Assembly: GCA_947259975.1 (NCBI GenBank)
Contig: CAMYOD010000052.1
Coordinates: 1-53,134, forward strand
Length of the DNA: 53,134 bases
DNA from: an uncultured Gammaproteobacteria bacterium
GTDB taxonomy: Bacteria > Pseudomonadota > Gammaproteobacteria > HyVt-429
Direction: 5' to 3'
A program made the position numbers and the translations under genes. The notes under the pieces were generated by a model. It had not been told where the DNA came from. It ran no database searches and worked only from the letters and a program-made list of their open reading frames with translations. Each line of letters begins with the position of its first letter. Positions within the stretch are counted from its first letter, which is position 1. Positions 35,190 through 44,307 of the stretch are shown here, one piece after another.

Positions 35190-35269
35190 CAGGGACGAGG
35201 GATGAGTGTCGAGTGAAAAGGAACCCCGACCCGGTTTTCCTGATGCCTCGTCCCTCGTAACTCGTTACT
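35179..35269. repeat. Opposed 7-bp repeats (NNACGAG type) before hemE
   Basis: The left side reads GGACGAG (35193), GGATGAG (35200), TGTCGAG (35207), with the degenerate units TATTGAG and ATAACAG before them. The right side holds the opposite orientation: CTCGTCC (35247), CTCGTAA (35254), CTCGTTA (35261). GGGACGAGG (35192-35200) and CCTCGTCCC (35246-35254) can pair. The core between them contains AACC and GGTT. It resembles a small mobile or REP-like cassette. Confidence 0.7.
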
Positions 35270-35305
35270 TCCAAATAGTCAGCACACGAAAAATTGTCTT
35301 CAACA

Positions 35306-36382
35306 ATGGCTGAATTAAAAAACGACCGCTTCCTCCGCGCCCTGTTGCGCGAACCCGTCGATGTCACGCCCATCTGGCTGATGCGTCAGGCGGGTCGTTA
35401 CCTGCCGGAATACCGTGCGGTGCGGCAGAAGGCCGGCGATTTCATGACTTTGTGCAGCACGCCGGAGCTGGCCTGCGAGGTGACCCTGCAACCCTTGCAG
35501 CGCTTCCCGCTGGACGCGGCGATTCTGTTCTCCGATATCCTGACCATTCCTGACGCCATGGGGTTGGGGCTGTATTTTGCCGAAGGCGAAGGTCCCCGGT
35601 TTCGTAATCCGGTGCGCCAGCCGGAAGACGTCGCCAAACTGGCGGTGCCGGATCCGGAGGGACCGTTGCGCTATGTCATGGATGCGGTGCGGCTGATTCG
35701 TCGCGAACTCGACGGCCGGGTGCCGCTTATCGGCTTTGCCGGCAGCCCCTGGACACTCGCGACCTACATGGTCGAGGGCAGCAGCAGTCGGGAGTTCTCC
35801 TGTATCAAACGCATGATGTTTGATCAACCGGAGCTGCTGCACCGCCTGCTCGCCATCCTGGCCCGTTCGGTCGGCGAGTACTTGCGCGCGCAGGTCGCGG
35901 CGGGTGTCCAGGCGCTGATGATTTTCGATACCTGGGGCGGCGTCCTTACACCGCGGGACTACCGGGAATTCTCCTTGCGCTATATGCGTGAGGTGGTCGC
36001 GGCCCTGCCGCGGGAGAGCGAGGGGCGGCGGGTGCCGAGCATCCTGTTTACCAAGAATGGCGGCCAATGGCTCGAAGATCTGGCGGACAGCGGCAGCGAT
36101 GCCCTCGGTATCGACTGGACGACGGATCTCGGCGACGCACGCCGGCGTGTCGGTGACCGGGTCGCCCTGCAGGGCAATATGGATCCCTGCGTGCTATATG
36201 CCCAACCGCAGCGAATTCGTGACGAGGTCGCGACCATTCTGGAAAGTTACGGTCCCGGCAGCGGTCTGGTGTTCAACCTCGGTCACGGCATTCATCAGCA
36301 TATCGAGCCGGAGAAGGTCGCGGTCTTCGTCGATAGCGTTCACGAGCTGAGCCGGCCCTACCACACAGAAACCCCGCGCTGA
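35306..36382 (+). CDS. hemE: Uroporphyrinogen decarboxylase
   Basis: Decarboxylates uroporphyrinogen III to coproporphyrinogen III in haem synthesis. I choose the ATG at 35306, giving [19 protein letters not shown] and 358 residues, in line with known HemE; an in-frame TTG 12 bases upstream is less likely. Signature motifs are [29 protein letters not shown] (catalytic Asp region), [16 protein letters not shown] and [10 protein letters not shown] at the C-terminus. It follows gltD across a repeat-filled 143-base gap. Confidence 0.97.
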   Translation: MAELKNDRFLRALLREPVDVTPIWLMRQAGRYLPEYRAVRQKAGDFMTLCSTPELACEVTLQPLQRFPLDAAILFSDILTIPDAMGLGLYFAEGEGPRFRNPVRQPEDVAKLAVPDPEGPLRYVMDAVRLIRRELDGRVPLIGFAGSPWTLATYMVEGSSSREFSCIKRMMFDQPELLHRLLAILARSVGEYLRAQVAAGVQALMIFDTWGGVLTPRDYREFSLRYMREVVAALPRESEGRRVPSILFTKNGGQWLEDLADSGSDALGIDWTTDLGDARRRVGDRVALQGNMDPCVLYAQPQRIRDEVATILESYGPGSGLVFNLGHGIHQHIEPEKVAVFVDSVHELSRPYHTETPR

Positions 36383-36614
36383 GTTGGTGTATACTGTTTG
36401 GTTCCAGGGGTGAATTAAACCAGCCGTTGTTATGACTCGGGGTGCGCCGGCCTCGATGTGGTGCGGCGCGTTACGAAGTGCGAAGTCGCAATAGTCCAAT
36501 GTCATTTATCGCTACAGCCATGCTTGTCGGTCCGTTTACCCCTAGACAGGTTCCCTGCTCCCGATCCCGCCGGTGTTTAATACGTACCACTACCCTCGCA
36601 GCGGATTTACGCGT

Positions 36615-37952
36615 ATGAGTCAGGGTCGGCGTGGCGCGTGGCGATTTACGGCGGCGATCTTCTGCAGCGTCCTGTTAATGTGCGGCGGCCCACTGGGCCA
36701 CGCGGCCGATGTGGACCGTGCAGCGGCTGAATCCACGCCGGCGAATGTCATTACCGACATCCAATTCACCGGTAACAAAAAAACCCGCCCGCGCACCATG
36801 TTGCAGGAGATGCTGGTGCGTGTCGGCGATCCGGCGGATCCGGATAAGATCGAAATGTCGCGCCAGGCCATCATGGACCTGGAATTGTTTCAGCGCGTGG
36901 AGGCGCAGCTGAAACCGGACGATCGGGGCCAGATCCTGCTCATCAAGGTCAAGGAGAAGCACTATCTGCTGCCCTTGCCGCGCCTCAGCCGCAACGCCGA
37001 CGGCGACATACGGTACGGTGCGCAGCTGCGCCACGACAATCTCGCCGGTTTGAATCAGAAGCTCGATTTGAAATATGAGATCAAGGAGCTTTCCGAGAAC
37101 GAGGTGGACGAGGAGCGGTCCTATTCAATCGATTACACCTATCCCAGGGTGGGCGGCAGTGCATATCAGTTAGACGTGGCGCTGGGACAGGAGGAGTCCG
37201 ATATCGATCGTGCCCGCGGCGGCCTACAGGGCCTTTATTTGAAAAACCAGGATACCGCCTCGTTCGGGGTTTCGCGCTGGGTTCATCTCAAGGGCCCGAG
37301 TCGCGGCTGGCGCGCGAATCTCGGCGTGAGCTATTCTGATACGGCCTACGAACTCGTTTCGGGTGACCCGGGGTTGTTTACCGGCGGACGGGTCGTCGCC
37401 CTGCGGACCGGAGTCGCCTACACCGACGTACGTAATTTCCTGTTCAGTCGCACCGGAAGCGAGTACGGCTACGGCATCGAAGTCGCAAGCCCGAATCTGG
37501 ATTCGGAAACAAGTTACACCAGCCATTCACTTTACTATCGCCGTTTTCAGCATGTGGGTGACAAGCCGCACACCAACCTCAACTACCAGCTCAAGGCCGG
37601 TATTTCGAACAACGATTTGTTCGGCGAGGAGTTCTATTCGTTGGGTGGCGGCGACACCCTGCGCGGCTACGGCCGCAACGATATCGAGGGCAATGCCTTT
37701 CTGTTGGCCAACATCGAGTATTTGCGGCCGCTCCGCGACAAGCCTGTGCTGCGCGGACTGGTGTTTGTCGACGTCGGCAATGCCTACGAAGATTTCGACG
37801 ATATCGACCTGGGCGATCTCCTGTTCGGTGTCGGGGCCGGCATTCGCTGGAAGATCAAATCCTTCGTCAAGCTGGATCTGCGGATCGACGCCGCCTACGC
37901 GGTCGATACCGGCGAAAGCAAGGCCTACGTCGGTACGAAACAGACCTTCTAG
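36615..37952 (+). CDS. Small Omp85-family outer-membrane protein, one POTRA domain
   Basis: Predicted beta-barrel of the BamA/TamA superfamily. I prefer the ATG at 36615 (445 residues), which starts a signal peptide (cleavage after GHA near 30), over an in-frame GTG at 36573. One POTRA-like domain follows (about 43-120: ITDIQFTGNKKTRPRTML), then about 320 residues of barrel with the LRGYGRND segment, equivalent to the Omp85 (V/I)RG(F/Y) motif, and a C-terminal phenylalanine. BamA has five POTRA domains and TamA three, so this is a reduced form. Substrate is unknown; no passenger gene is adjacent. A 232-base gap precedes it, with a -10-like TATACT at 36390. Confidence 0.82.
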   Translation: MSQGRRGAWRFTAAIFCSVLLMCGGPLGHAADVDRAAAESTPANVITDIQFTGNKKTRPRTMLQEMLVRVGDPADPDKIEMSRQAIMDLELFQRVEAQLKPDDRGQILLIKVKEKHYLLPLPRLSRNADGDIRYGAQLRHDNLAGLNQKLDLKYEIKELSENEVDEERSYSIDYTYPRVGGSAYQLDVALGQEESDIDRARGGLQGLYLKNQDTASFGVSRWVHLKGPSRGWRANLGVSYSDTAYELVSGDPGLFTGGRVVALRTGVAYTDVRNFLFSRTGSEYGYGIEVASPNLDSETSYTSHSLYYRRFQHVGDKPHTNLNYQLKAGISNNDLFGEEFYSLGGGDTLRGYGRNDIEGNAFLLANIEYLRPLRDKPVLRGLVFVDVGNAYEDFDDIDLGDLLFGVGAGIRWKIKSFVKLDLRIDAAYAVDTGESKAYVGTKQTF

Positions 37953-38102
37953 CCCGGACGGTAGCGGCCCCCATGGGCAGGAACGAAACGTCCACGGCCG
38001 GTGGGCCAATGGCGCCCGCAGCACAAAAGTATTCAAGTTCGCGGCAGGCCCGGTCGACTAACAGGCTATAATCACCCACCTCGCGACACCCCTGTCCCGG
38101 CC

Positions 38103-39116
38103 ATGGAAAACACCGTCAAAATTCTCCCCAGCGGCAAAGAATTCGACACCCACCCGCACGAGACCCTGCTCGACTCGGCATTGCGGGCCGGCCTCAATAT
38201 GAACTACAGCTGCAATAACGGCAGCTGCGGCGAGTGCAAGGCCAAGCTCATATCCGGCGAGATCGAAAAGGTGCGTTATCACGATTATGTGATTACCGAG
38301 GCGGAGAAGTGCAACGGCAACTTTCTCATGTGCTCGAGCGCGGGCAGTTCGGATCTGGTGATCGAAACCGGCACCGCGGGCGGGGTCGAGGACATTCCAG
38401 TACAGCAGATTACCGCGACGGTTAACAAGATTGAGCGTGTTACCGACGATGTGCTTGTGATGCACGTACGAACGCCGCGATCGAAGACCCTGCGCTTTCT
38501 CGCCGGTCAGCATGTCAGTCTCGAAATGAAGAACCAGTTGGTACGCAATAAATCGATCGCAAGTTGTCCCTGCAACGCGATGAATCTGCAGTTCCATGTG
38601 CGTCGTGTCGACGGTGATCCGTTCTCCGATTATGTGTTTACGGAGCTGCGCACTTCGGAGAAGATCGATCTCAACGGCCCCTGGGGGGTATTCACGCTCG
38701 ATGAGGATTCCCCGCGTCCGATTGTCTTTCTGGCCTACGAATCGGGCTTCGCGCCGATCAAGAGTATCGTCGAGCACCTGATTGCGCTCGAGGCCAGCCA
38801 GCCTATCCATCTCTATTGGTTGGCCAACGGTAACGACGGGCACTATATGGACAATTTCTGCCGTGCCTGGGTCGATGCCTTCGACGATTTCAAGTACTCG
38901 CGATTATTCGGACATGATGGACCGCATGATCCGGAATTGAGCAAGCAGCACCTGGCTGAGGCAGGCTCGTTGATCGTGTCGGATTATCCGGATCTCAGTG
39001 GGCATGACATCTACCTGTGCGGTCCCGACTCGATCATGGATGATCTAGTCGAAAAGTTACAGGCGCATGGCGCGTCCGATGAGAGACTTTATATCGACGC
39101 ACTCAGGCGCTTTTAG
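38103..39116 (+). CDS. 2Fe-2S ferredoxin-NAD(P)H reductase fusion
   Basis: Electron-transfer flavoprotein. The 337 residues start with a plant-type 2Fe-2S domain with ligands Cys37, Cys42, Cys45 and Cys77 (C-X4-C-X2-C-X31-C). Then comes an FAD-binding beta-barrel with RNKSIAS in the place of the common RxYS motif, and an NAD-binding lobe (PIVFLAYESGFAPIKSI, YLCGPDSIMDD). This is the architecture of oxygenase reductases and of AscD/RfbI-type dehydrase reductases. No oxygenase or dehydrase partner lies nearby, so its acceptor is unknown. A TATAAT at 38067 lies upstream without a good -35. Confidence 0.86.
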   Translation: MENTVKILPSGKEFDTHPHETLLDSALRAGLNMNYSCNNGSCGECKAKLISGEIEKVRYHDYVITEAEKCNGNFLMCSSAGSSDLVIETGTAGGVEDIPVQQITATVNKIERVTDDVLVMHVRTPRSKTLRFLAGQHVSLEMKNQLVRNKSIASCPCNAMNLQFHVRRVDGDPFSDYVFTELRTSEKIDLNGPWGVFTLDEDSPRPIVFLAYESGFAPIKSIVEHLIALEASQPIHLYWLANGNDGHYMDNFCRAWVDAFDDFKYSRLFGHDGPHDPELSKQHLAEAGSLIVSDYPDLSGHDIYLCGPDSIMDDLVEKLQAHGASDERLYIDALRRF

Positions 39117-39152
39117 GAATCTGTGCGCGACGGCCCTGTTTTGATCAACCGC

Positions 39153-40103
39153 ATGCATCATCGTCATCGTTTCTCGATTTGTGTTCACTGGATGCTAGGC
39201 ATCGCCCTTGTTGTGGTCGTCACCGCGACGGCGCTCGCACAGGAGTCAGAAACCTTTGCCGACACCCACCTGCATTACAACTGGGATCAGGTCGAGACCG
39301 TTACGCCAAAGGCCGCGATTCAACGCCTGAGTGACAATGACGTGGTGCTCGCCGTGGTGTCGAGTACACCCCCGGAGCTGGCGCTGGAGCTGCGGCGCGC
39401 CGGCGGTGCCTGGGTGGTGCCGCTATTCATGCCCTACCTGGAACCGGAGCGACGCCACAGCTGGTTCAATGACGAACGCGTGCTCGGTGCCACCGAGCAG
39501 GCGTTGGCGAGCGGCGAGTATTTCGGCATCGGCGAGTTCCATTTGAATTCCGGTTTTGCGCCGAGCCCGAAGAACCGGCATCCGGTGGTGGACGGCTTAA
39601 TGGACCTGGCGGCGCGATTCGATGTGCCGGCGCTGATCCATACCGAGGCATCCGACTACCGCTACTTTCTGCCCCTGTGTGAACGCCATCCCGGGGTGCG
39701 CATTCAATGGGCGCATGCCGGCGGGATCCTGCCGCCGGAGCAGGTTGATGCCCTGCTGACGGCCTGCCCGAATGTGTGGGCGGAACTCGCGGCACGGGAT
39801 AACGAACGTTATATCAGCGCCCCCATCGTCGATGCGCGCGGCGCACTGCTACCGGCCTGGGAGCGCCTGGTGCGCAAGTATCCGGACCGTTTTCTGACCG
39901 GTTCCGATCCGGTGTGGCCGGTGGACAATCGTCATCCCTGGGACCAGCCGGATACTGGCTGGGACCGCATCGACACCTACATCGACTTTCATCGGCGTTG
40001 GATCGGGTTCCTGCCCGAGGCGCTGGCGGAGAAGCTGCGTGTGGGCAACGCGCAGGAATTCTACCGCCTGGCGGAACGGCCGCAGCTCAGGCTGCGCCGC
40101 TGA
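39153..40103 (+). CDS. Exported amidohydrolase-family (TIM-barrel) protein
   Basis: Predicted metal-dependent hydrolase of the amidohydrolase-2 type. I choose the ATG at 39153 (316 residues), which gives a signal peptide ending ATALAQ near residue 30; an in-frame GTG at 39123 is possible. The metal motif HxH is His39/His41 in DTHLHYN. Later ligands are likely in IGEFHLN, LIHTEA, QWAHAGG and LTGSDPVW, all conserved in this superfamily. A periplasmic location is unusual for the family. The substrate is unknown. It lies just after the ferredoxin-reductase fusion. Confidence 0.78.
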   Translation: MHHRHRFSICVHWMLGIALVVVVTATALAQESETFADTHLHYNWDQVETVTPKAAIQRLSDNDVVLAVVSSTPPELALELRRAGGAWVVPLFMPYLEPERRHSWFNDERVLGATEQALASGEYFGIGEFHLNSGFAPSPKNRHPVVDGLMDLAARFDVPALIHTEASDYRYFLPLCERHPGVRIQWAHAGGILPPEQVDALLTACPNVWAELAARDNERYISAPIVDARGALLPAWERLVRKYPDRFLTGSDPVWPVDNRHPWDQPDTGWDRIDTYIDFHRRWIGFLPEALAEKLRVGNAQEFYRLAERPQLRLRR

Positions 40104-40283
40104 GGCCGCGGCCTGCGGGCGGGAAAGTGGCCGAATTCCGCGCCGGCGGTGCGAAACGGCCCCCCCGGCGGCACCCACACCGGCGCCTCAGGGCCTATAA
40201 TCAGGGGATGACGGTTGCGGTAATGATAAGGGTCGCGCGGCAATTTCTGGGTTTGGTGCGATTGCCGCACGCTGGAGTTGATA

Positions 40284-40766
40284 ATGCTTAGGTACGACAT
40301 GGTTCTTCCTGACCTTTGGGTCGGCTCGCATCCACGCAGCAGCGAGGATATTGGCTATTTGGTCAAGAAAGAACGTGTCAATGGTGTGCTGAATCTACAG
40401 ACGGCCGAAGATTTCGAACGCCTGGATATCGACTGGGACGAGCTGCGTCACACCTACTCAAGAAAAGATGTCATCGTCAAGCGGGTGCCGGTGGTGGATT
40501 TCGATGCCGTGGATTTGCGCCGCAAGATTCCACTCGCGGTCGCCGCATTGCATGATCTGATGACCGCCGGCTGCCGCACCTATGTCCACTGTTCCCTCGG
40601 GATCGAGCGGGCGCCTTCGGTGACCATCGCTTATCTCGCCTCGTGTTGCGGCTATCGGCTGGACAAGGCGTGGCATTATGTCAAAGAGCAACGCGAGTCT
40701 GCGTTACCCAATTTCGAAGCGATCTGGCTTGCGGAACGGGACCGCGCCCAGACCGGATCCAGTTGA
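40284..40766 (+). CDS. Dual-specificity (tyrosine) phosphatase family protein
   Basis: Predicted cysteine-based protein or carbohydrate phosphatase of 160 residues. The P-loop HCX5R is visible as VHCSLGIERAPS, and the general-acid Asp is probably in VPVVDFDAVD. I choose the ATG at 40284 because GGAG at 40274-40277 is 6 bases upstream. It is compact and lacks a signal peptide. A 180-base gap before it holds a TATAAT at 40196-40201 with no -35. Its substrate cannot be told from sequence. Confidence 0.85.
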   Translation: MLRYDMVLPDLWVGSHPRSSEDIGYLVKKERVNGVLNLQTAEDFERLDIDWDELRHTYSRKDVIVKRVPVVDFDAVDLRRKIPLAVAALHDLMTAGCRTYVHCSLGIERAPSVTIAYLASCCGYRLDKAWHYVKEQRESALPNFEAIWLAERDRAQTGSS

Positions 40767-40837
40767 CCCGGATTTCCTGCCGCCAGCGTGATCCCATTCC
40801 GCTGAGCTCGCGCGCGCGATAAGGTCACACAGTCATT

Positions 40838-42298
40838 GTGACGAAGCGAGCGTATCTTGCGATCGACCAAGGCGGACACTCCAGTCGCGCCATCGTCTTC
40901 GACTCACAGGGACAGGTAGTTGCCAAGCACCGGGTTGCCATTGCCACCCGGCGTCCGGCACCGGCGCACGTCGAACACGACCCCGAGGAGCTGGTTCGCT
41001 CCATCCGCACCGCAACCGAAACCGTCGTCGCATCCCTCGATGCGACGCAATACCGCATTACCAGCGCCGGGTTGGCGACGCAGCGCTCCAGCATCGTATG
41101 CTGGGACCGGACCACCGGTGCGGCACTCTCTCCGGTATTGAGCTGGCAGGACCGGCGCGCCCATGACTGGTTGGCCCGGTTCGCGGACCGCGCCGACATG
41201 ATTCAGGACGCCACCGGCCTGTTTCTTACCGCCTACTACGGTGTCAGCAAACTGCGTTGGTGCCTCGATCATCTGCCCGCGGTGGCCGCGGCGCATCGCG
41301 CCGGCCGTCTGGCCTGGGGCCCGTTGGCGGGTTTTCTCGTCGCGCGACTGACCGAACAGCATTCGTTGCTCTGCGATCCGGCGAACGCGTCGCGCACACT
41401 GTTGTTGAATATTCGCTCCCTGGACTGGGATCCGGAACTACTGGCAATGTTTACCATTCCAGGTGAACCGCTGCCCACCTGTGTGCCATCCCGTTATCGT
41501 TACGGCGATCTGCGTGTCGGCTCGCAGCGCATCCCGCTCGACGTGGTGGGGGGCGATCAGTCGGTGGCCCTGTTTGCCTTCGGTCGTCCGGCGGCGAACC
41601 GGGCCTACATCAATGTCGGTACCGGCGCTTTCGTGCAGCGCGCCATGCACGCGTATCCAGACTTCACGACGCGCCTGCTGAAGAGTCTGGTATTCAACGA
41701 TGACCGTGACACGACCTATGTTCTCGAGGGTACCGTCAATGGGGCCGGCAGCGCGCTGACCGAAGTCGAACGGCGGCTGGGCATGGATGCAAAAGCGGCG
41801 CAAGCCAATGCCGAACAGTGGCTGGCGCAGGCGCAGGCACCGCCGCTTTTCATCAACGGTATCTCCGGGCTCGGCTCGCCCTACTGGACGCCGGATCTGG
41901 AGTCCCGCTTCATCGGTGCGGGCAGTGATGCGGAAAAAATCGCCGCGGTGGTGGAAAGCATCGTCTTTCTGTTGCAGGTCAACATGGATGAACTCGCCAA
42001 GGTCACGCAACCCGCCGCCGGCATTATCATCACTGGCGGCCTTTCGAATCTGGCCGGTCTCTGTCAACGGGTCGCCGATTTGAACGGCCTGCCGGTCTAT
42101 CGACCGGACGAACACGAGGCCACCGCTCGCGGCCTGGCCTTCCTGCTGGCGGGTCTGCCGGATGCCTGGCCCGAGTCGGCGCCCGGGACCCGCTTCACGC
42201 CGGTCGCGAACGCGCCCCTGCGCTCGCGCTACGAAACATGGTACAAGGAGTTGCAGGCGGCGATTGTGCAGGCCGCATCATCATCCGCCACCCAATAG
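40838..42298 (+). CDS. FGGY-family carbohydrate kinase, glycerol kinase-like
   Basis: Predicted sugar or polyol kinase of 486 residues with GTG start. Glycerol kinase-like features are LAIDQGGHSSRAIVFDS at the N-terminus (canonical proteins have DQGTTSS), WQDRRAHDW, CDPANASRTLLLNI, and the catalytic Asp in VVGGDQSVALFAFG. C-terminal ATP-binding glycines are in IIITGGLSN. The changed N-terminal loop and the GPLAG segment, where GTVD is typical, make it a divergent member. With a GDPD and a glycerol-3-phosphate dehydrogenase next to it, glycerol is the best-guess substrate. Confidence 0.82.
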   Translation: MTKRAYLAIDQGGHSSRAIVFDSQGQVVAKHRVAIATRRPAPAHVEHDPEELVRSIRTATETVVASLDATQYRITSAGLATQRSSIVCWDRTTGAALSPVLSWQDRRAHDWLARFADRADMIQDATGLFLTAYYGVSKLRWCLDHLPAVAAAHRAGRLAWGPLAGFLVARLTEQHSLLCDPANASRTLLLNIRSLDWDPELLAMFTIPGEPLPTCVPSRYRYGDLRVGSQRIPLDVVGGDQSVALFAFGRPAANRAYINVGTGAFVQRAMHAYPDFTTRLLKSLVFNDDRDTTYVLEGTVNGAGSALTEVERRLGMDAKAAQANAEQWLAQAQAPPLFINGISGLGSPYWTPDLESRFIGAGSDAEKIAAVVESIVFLLQVNMDELAKVTQPAAGIIITGGLSNLAGLCQRVADLNGLPVYRPDEHEATARGLAFLLAGLPDAWPESAPGTRFTPVANAPLRSRYETWYKELQAAIVQAASSSATQ

Positions 42299-42345
42299 AC
42301 AACAAGACTGCGGTCGCGTGCGCGTCGAGGGTCGAGACAACAAGA

Positions 42346-43092
42346 ATGCGTATACCCGATTTAATCGCCCACCGTGGCCATACCGCGCGTTACCCGGAAA
42401 ACACCTTGCTCGCGCTCGAATCGGCGTTGCGCCTGGGCGCCCGCTTCGTGGAGTTCGATGTGCAGTTGACCGCCGATCAGGTACCGGTACTGATCCACGA
42501 ACCGGAGCTTGAACGCGTCGCCGGGCAATCGGCTTCGGTGCTTGAGTTGACCTTGCAGCAATTGAACGGCATCGAGGTGCGCGAATCCGGGCGCCTGGGA
42601 AGCAGGTTTCACAACATTCGCATTCCGACGCTGGCGGAGGCGCTGGCCCTGGTAGCGCAGTATCCGGCGGTCACCAGCTTCGTCGAGATCAAGCGCCAGA
42701 GTGTCGAAGCCTTCGGCGTCGAGGCCGTGGTCGCGCGCATCGTCGAGGAGCTGCGCACCGGCGCCGGCCCCTATGTGGTCATTTCGTTCCTGGCCGAGGT
42801 TCTGGAAGTTGCCCGGGCGCACGGCGTCGAACGCATCGGCTGGGTGATGCGGGAATGGAATGCGGCGGCACGGCAAACCGCCGACGCGCTGCAACCGGAT
42901 TATCTGTTCTGTAACTACACCAAGATCCCCGCGGCCGAGGACCTGTGGCCGGGTCCGTGGCAGTGGGCGCTGTACGAGGTTGCCGACCCGCAGTTGGCGC
43001 TGCAACTGGCGGCGCGGGGCGTGGCCCTGGTGGAAACCTTCGCCATTGGCGACATGCTGGCCGATCCGCGGCTGGCACGTGAGGTGAGTTAG
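42346..43092 (+). CDS. Glycerophosphodiester phosphodiesterase
   Basis: Hydrolyses glycerophosphodiesters to sn-glycerol-3-phosphate and an alcohol. I choose the ATG at 42346 (248 residues), which begins the domain directly: LIAHRGHTARYPENT holds the HRG and PENT motifs, VEFDVQLTADQVPVLIHE the ExD metal ligands and second His, and VEIKRQ the catalytic region. It has no signal peptide and is therefore cytoplasmic. It ends 2 bases before the dehydrogenase start codon, with GAGGTGAG near its end acting as the ribosome binding site of that gene. Confidence 0.92.
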   Translation: MRIPDLIAHRGHTARYPENTLLALESALRLGARFVEFDVQLTADQVPVLIHEPELERVAGQSASVLELTLQQLNGIEVRESGRLGSRFHNIRIPTLAEALALVAQYPAVTSFVEIKRQSVEAFGVEAVVARIVEELRTGAGPYVVISFLAEVLEVARAHGVERIGWVMREWNAAARQTADALQPDYLFCNYTKIPAAEDLWPGPWQWALYEVADPQLALQLAARGVALVETFAIGDMLADPRLAREVS

Positions 43093-43094
43093 CG

Positions 43095-44300
43095 ATGGAA
43101 AAATATGACGTGGTGGTGATCGGCGCCGGCGTGCACGGCGCGGGTGTCGCGCAGGCCGCGGCGGCACACGGTCATTCGGTGTTGATCCTGGAACAGAATA
43201 CCCCGGCCAGTGCTACATCGAGCCGCTCCAGCAAGTTGATTCACGGTGGCTTGCGCTATCTCGAATCGGCGCAGCTCGGTCTGGTGCGGGAATGTCTGCA
43301 TGAACGCGAACTGTTGTTGCGGCTCGCCCCCGAGCTGGTCAAGCTGAGCCCTTTCTATATTCCCGTGTATGTCACCACCCACCGCAAGGCCTGGCAGATC
43401 CGCGCCGGGCTGACCTTGTATTCTTTGTTGGGCGGGTTGGGTCCGCACATGCGTTTCAAGTCGATTCCGCGGCATGACTGGGACGCCCTGGACGGGCTCG
43501 ACGACACGGATCTGCGCGCGGTCTATCGTTATTATGATGGACAGACCGACGATGTCGCATTGACCCATGCGGTTATTCACTCGGCGCAGATGCACGGCGC
43601 CCACCTGAGCATGCCCTCCCGCTTCACCCATGCGGAGTTGCGCGAGTCGGCTTGCGTCGTGCATTACGAACACCATGGCCAAACCCGCGAGGTGGAAACG
43701 AAGACGCTGGTCAACACCGCCGGTCCCTGGGTGAACAAGGTGCTCGATCTGGTCACGCCGAAACCGGCGCAGCTGCCCATGGATCTGGTGCAGGGCAGCC
43801 ATATCATCGTCGACGGCCGCCTCGGCAAGGGTGTCTACTATATGGAGGCACCGCGGGATCAACGGGCGGTGTTTGCGATTCCCTGGAAGGATCAGATCAT
43901 GGTGGGCACCACCGAAACCGTGTTCGACGACGAACCGGACAAGGCCGCACCGCTCAAATCCGAAATTGCCTATTTATTGGAAGTTCTCAAGCATTATTTC
44001 CCGCAGTACCGGCTCGGCGCCGAGGTGGTCGATGCCTTTGCCGGGCTGCGCGTACTGCCGGCGAGCGAGGGTTCCGCCTTCGGCCGCTCGCGGGACTCCA
44101 TCATCGAGACCGATCGCAGCCACAAGCCCCGGTTATTGACCATCTACACCGGCAAACTCACCGCCTACCGGGCCACCGCCGAGAAAGTCATGCATAGGCT
44201 GCACGCGTCGCTGCCGAACCGCACTGCGGTGGCCGATACCCGCAAACTGATGCTCGTCCCCGTGTCGCTGGAGACGCTGGAGCGGCAGGTGAGTCCGTAG
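43095..44300 (+). CDS. FAD-dependent glycerol-3-phosphate dehydrogenase
   Basis: Oxidises sn-glycerol-3-phosphate to dihydroxyacetone phosphate, feeding electrons to the quinone pool. Of 401 residues, the N-terminus has the FAD dinucleotide motif VVIGAGVHGAGVAQAAA (8-24), then SSRSSKLIHGGLRYLE, NTAGPWVNKV, and a C-terminal GLRVLP and YTGKLTAYRATAEKV. It lacks the long C-terminal cap of E. coli-type GlpD (about 500 residues), so it is a short form related to both GlpA and GlpD. It forms a likely operon with the two genes before it. Confidence 0.9.
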   Translation: MEKYDVVVIGAGVHGAGVAQAAAAHGHSVLILEQNTPASATSSRSSKLIHGGLRYLESAQLGLVRECLHERELLLRLAPELVKLSPFYIPVYVTTHRKAWQIRAGLTLYSLLGGLGPHMRFKSIPRHDWDALDGLDDTDLRAVYRYYDGQTDDVALTHAVIHSAQMHGAHLSMPSRFTHAELRESACVVHYEHHGQTREVETKTLVNTAGPWVNKVLDLVTPKPAQLPMDLVQGSHIIVDGRLGKGVYYMEAPRDQRAVFAIPWKDQIMVGTTETVFDDEPDKAAPLKSEIAYLLEVLKHYFPQYRLGAEVVDAFAGLRVLPASEGSAFGRSRDSIIETDRSHKPRLLTIYTGKLTAYRATAEKVMHRLHASLPNRTAVADTRKLMLVPVSLETLERQVSP

Positions 44301-44307
44301 GCGCGCC

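Noticed and set aside
40208-40291. 27-codon peptide upstream of the dual-specificity phosphatase
   Set aside because: It overlaps the phosphatase start, has no ribosome binding site and no recognisable features.
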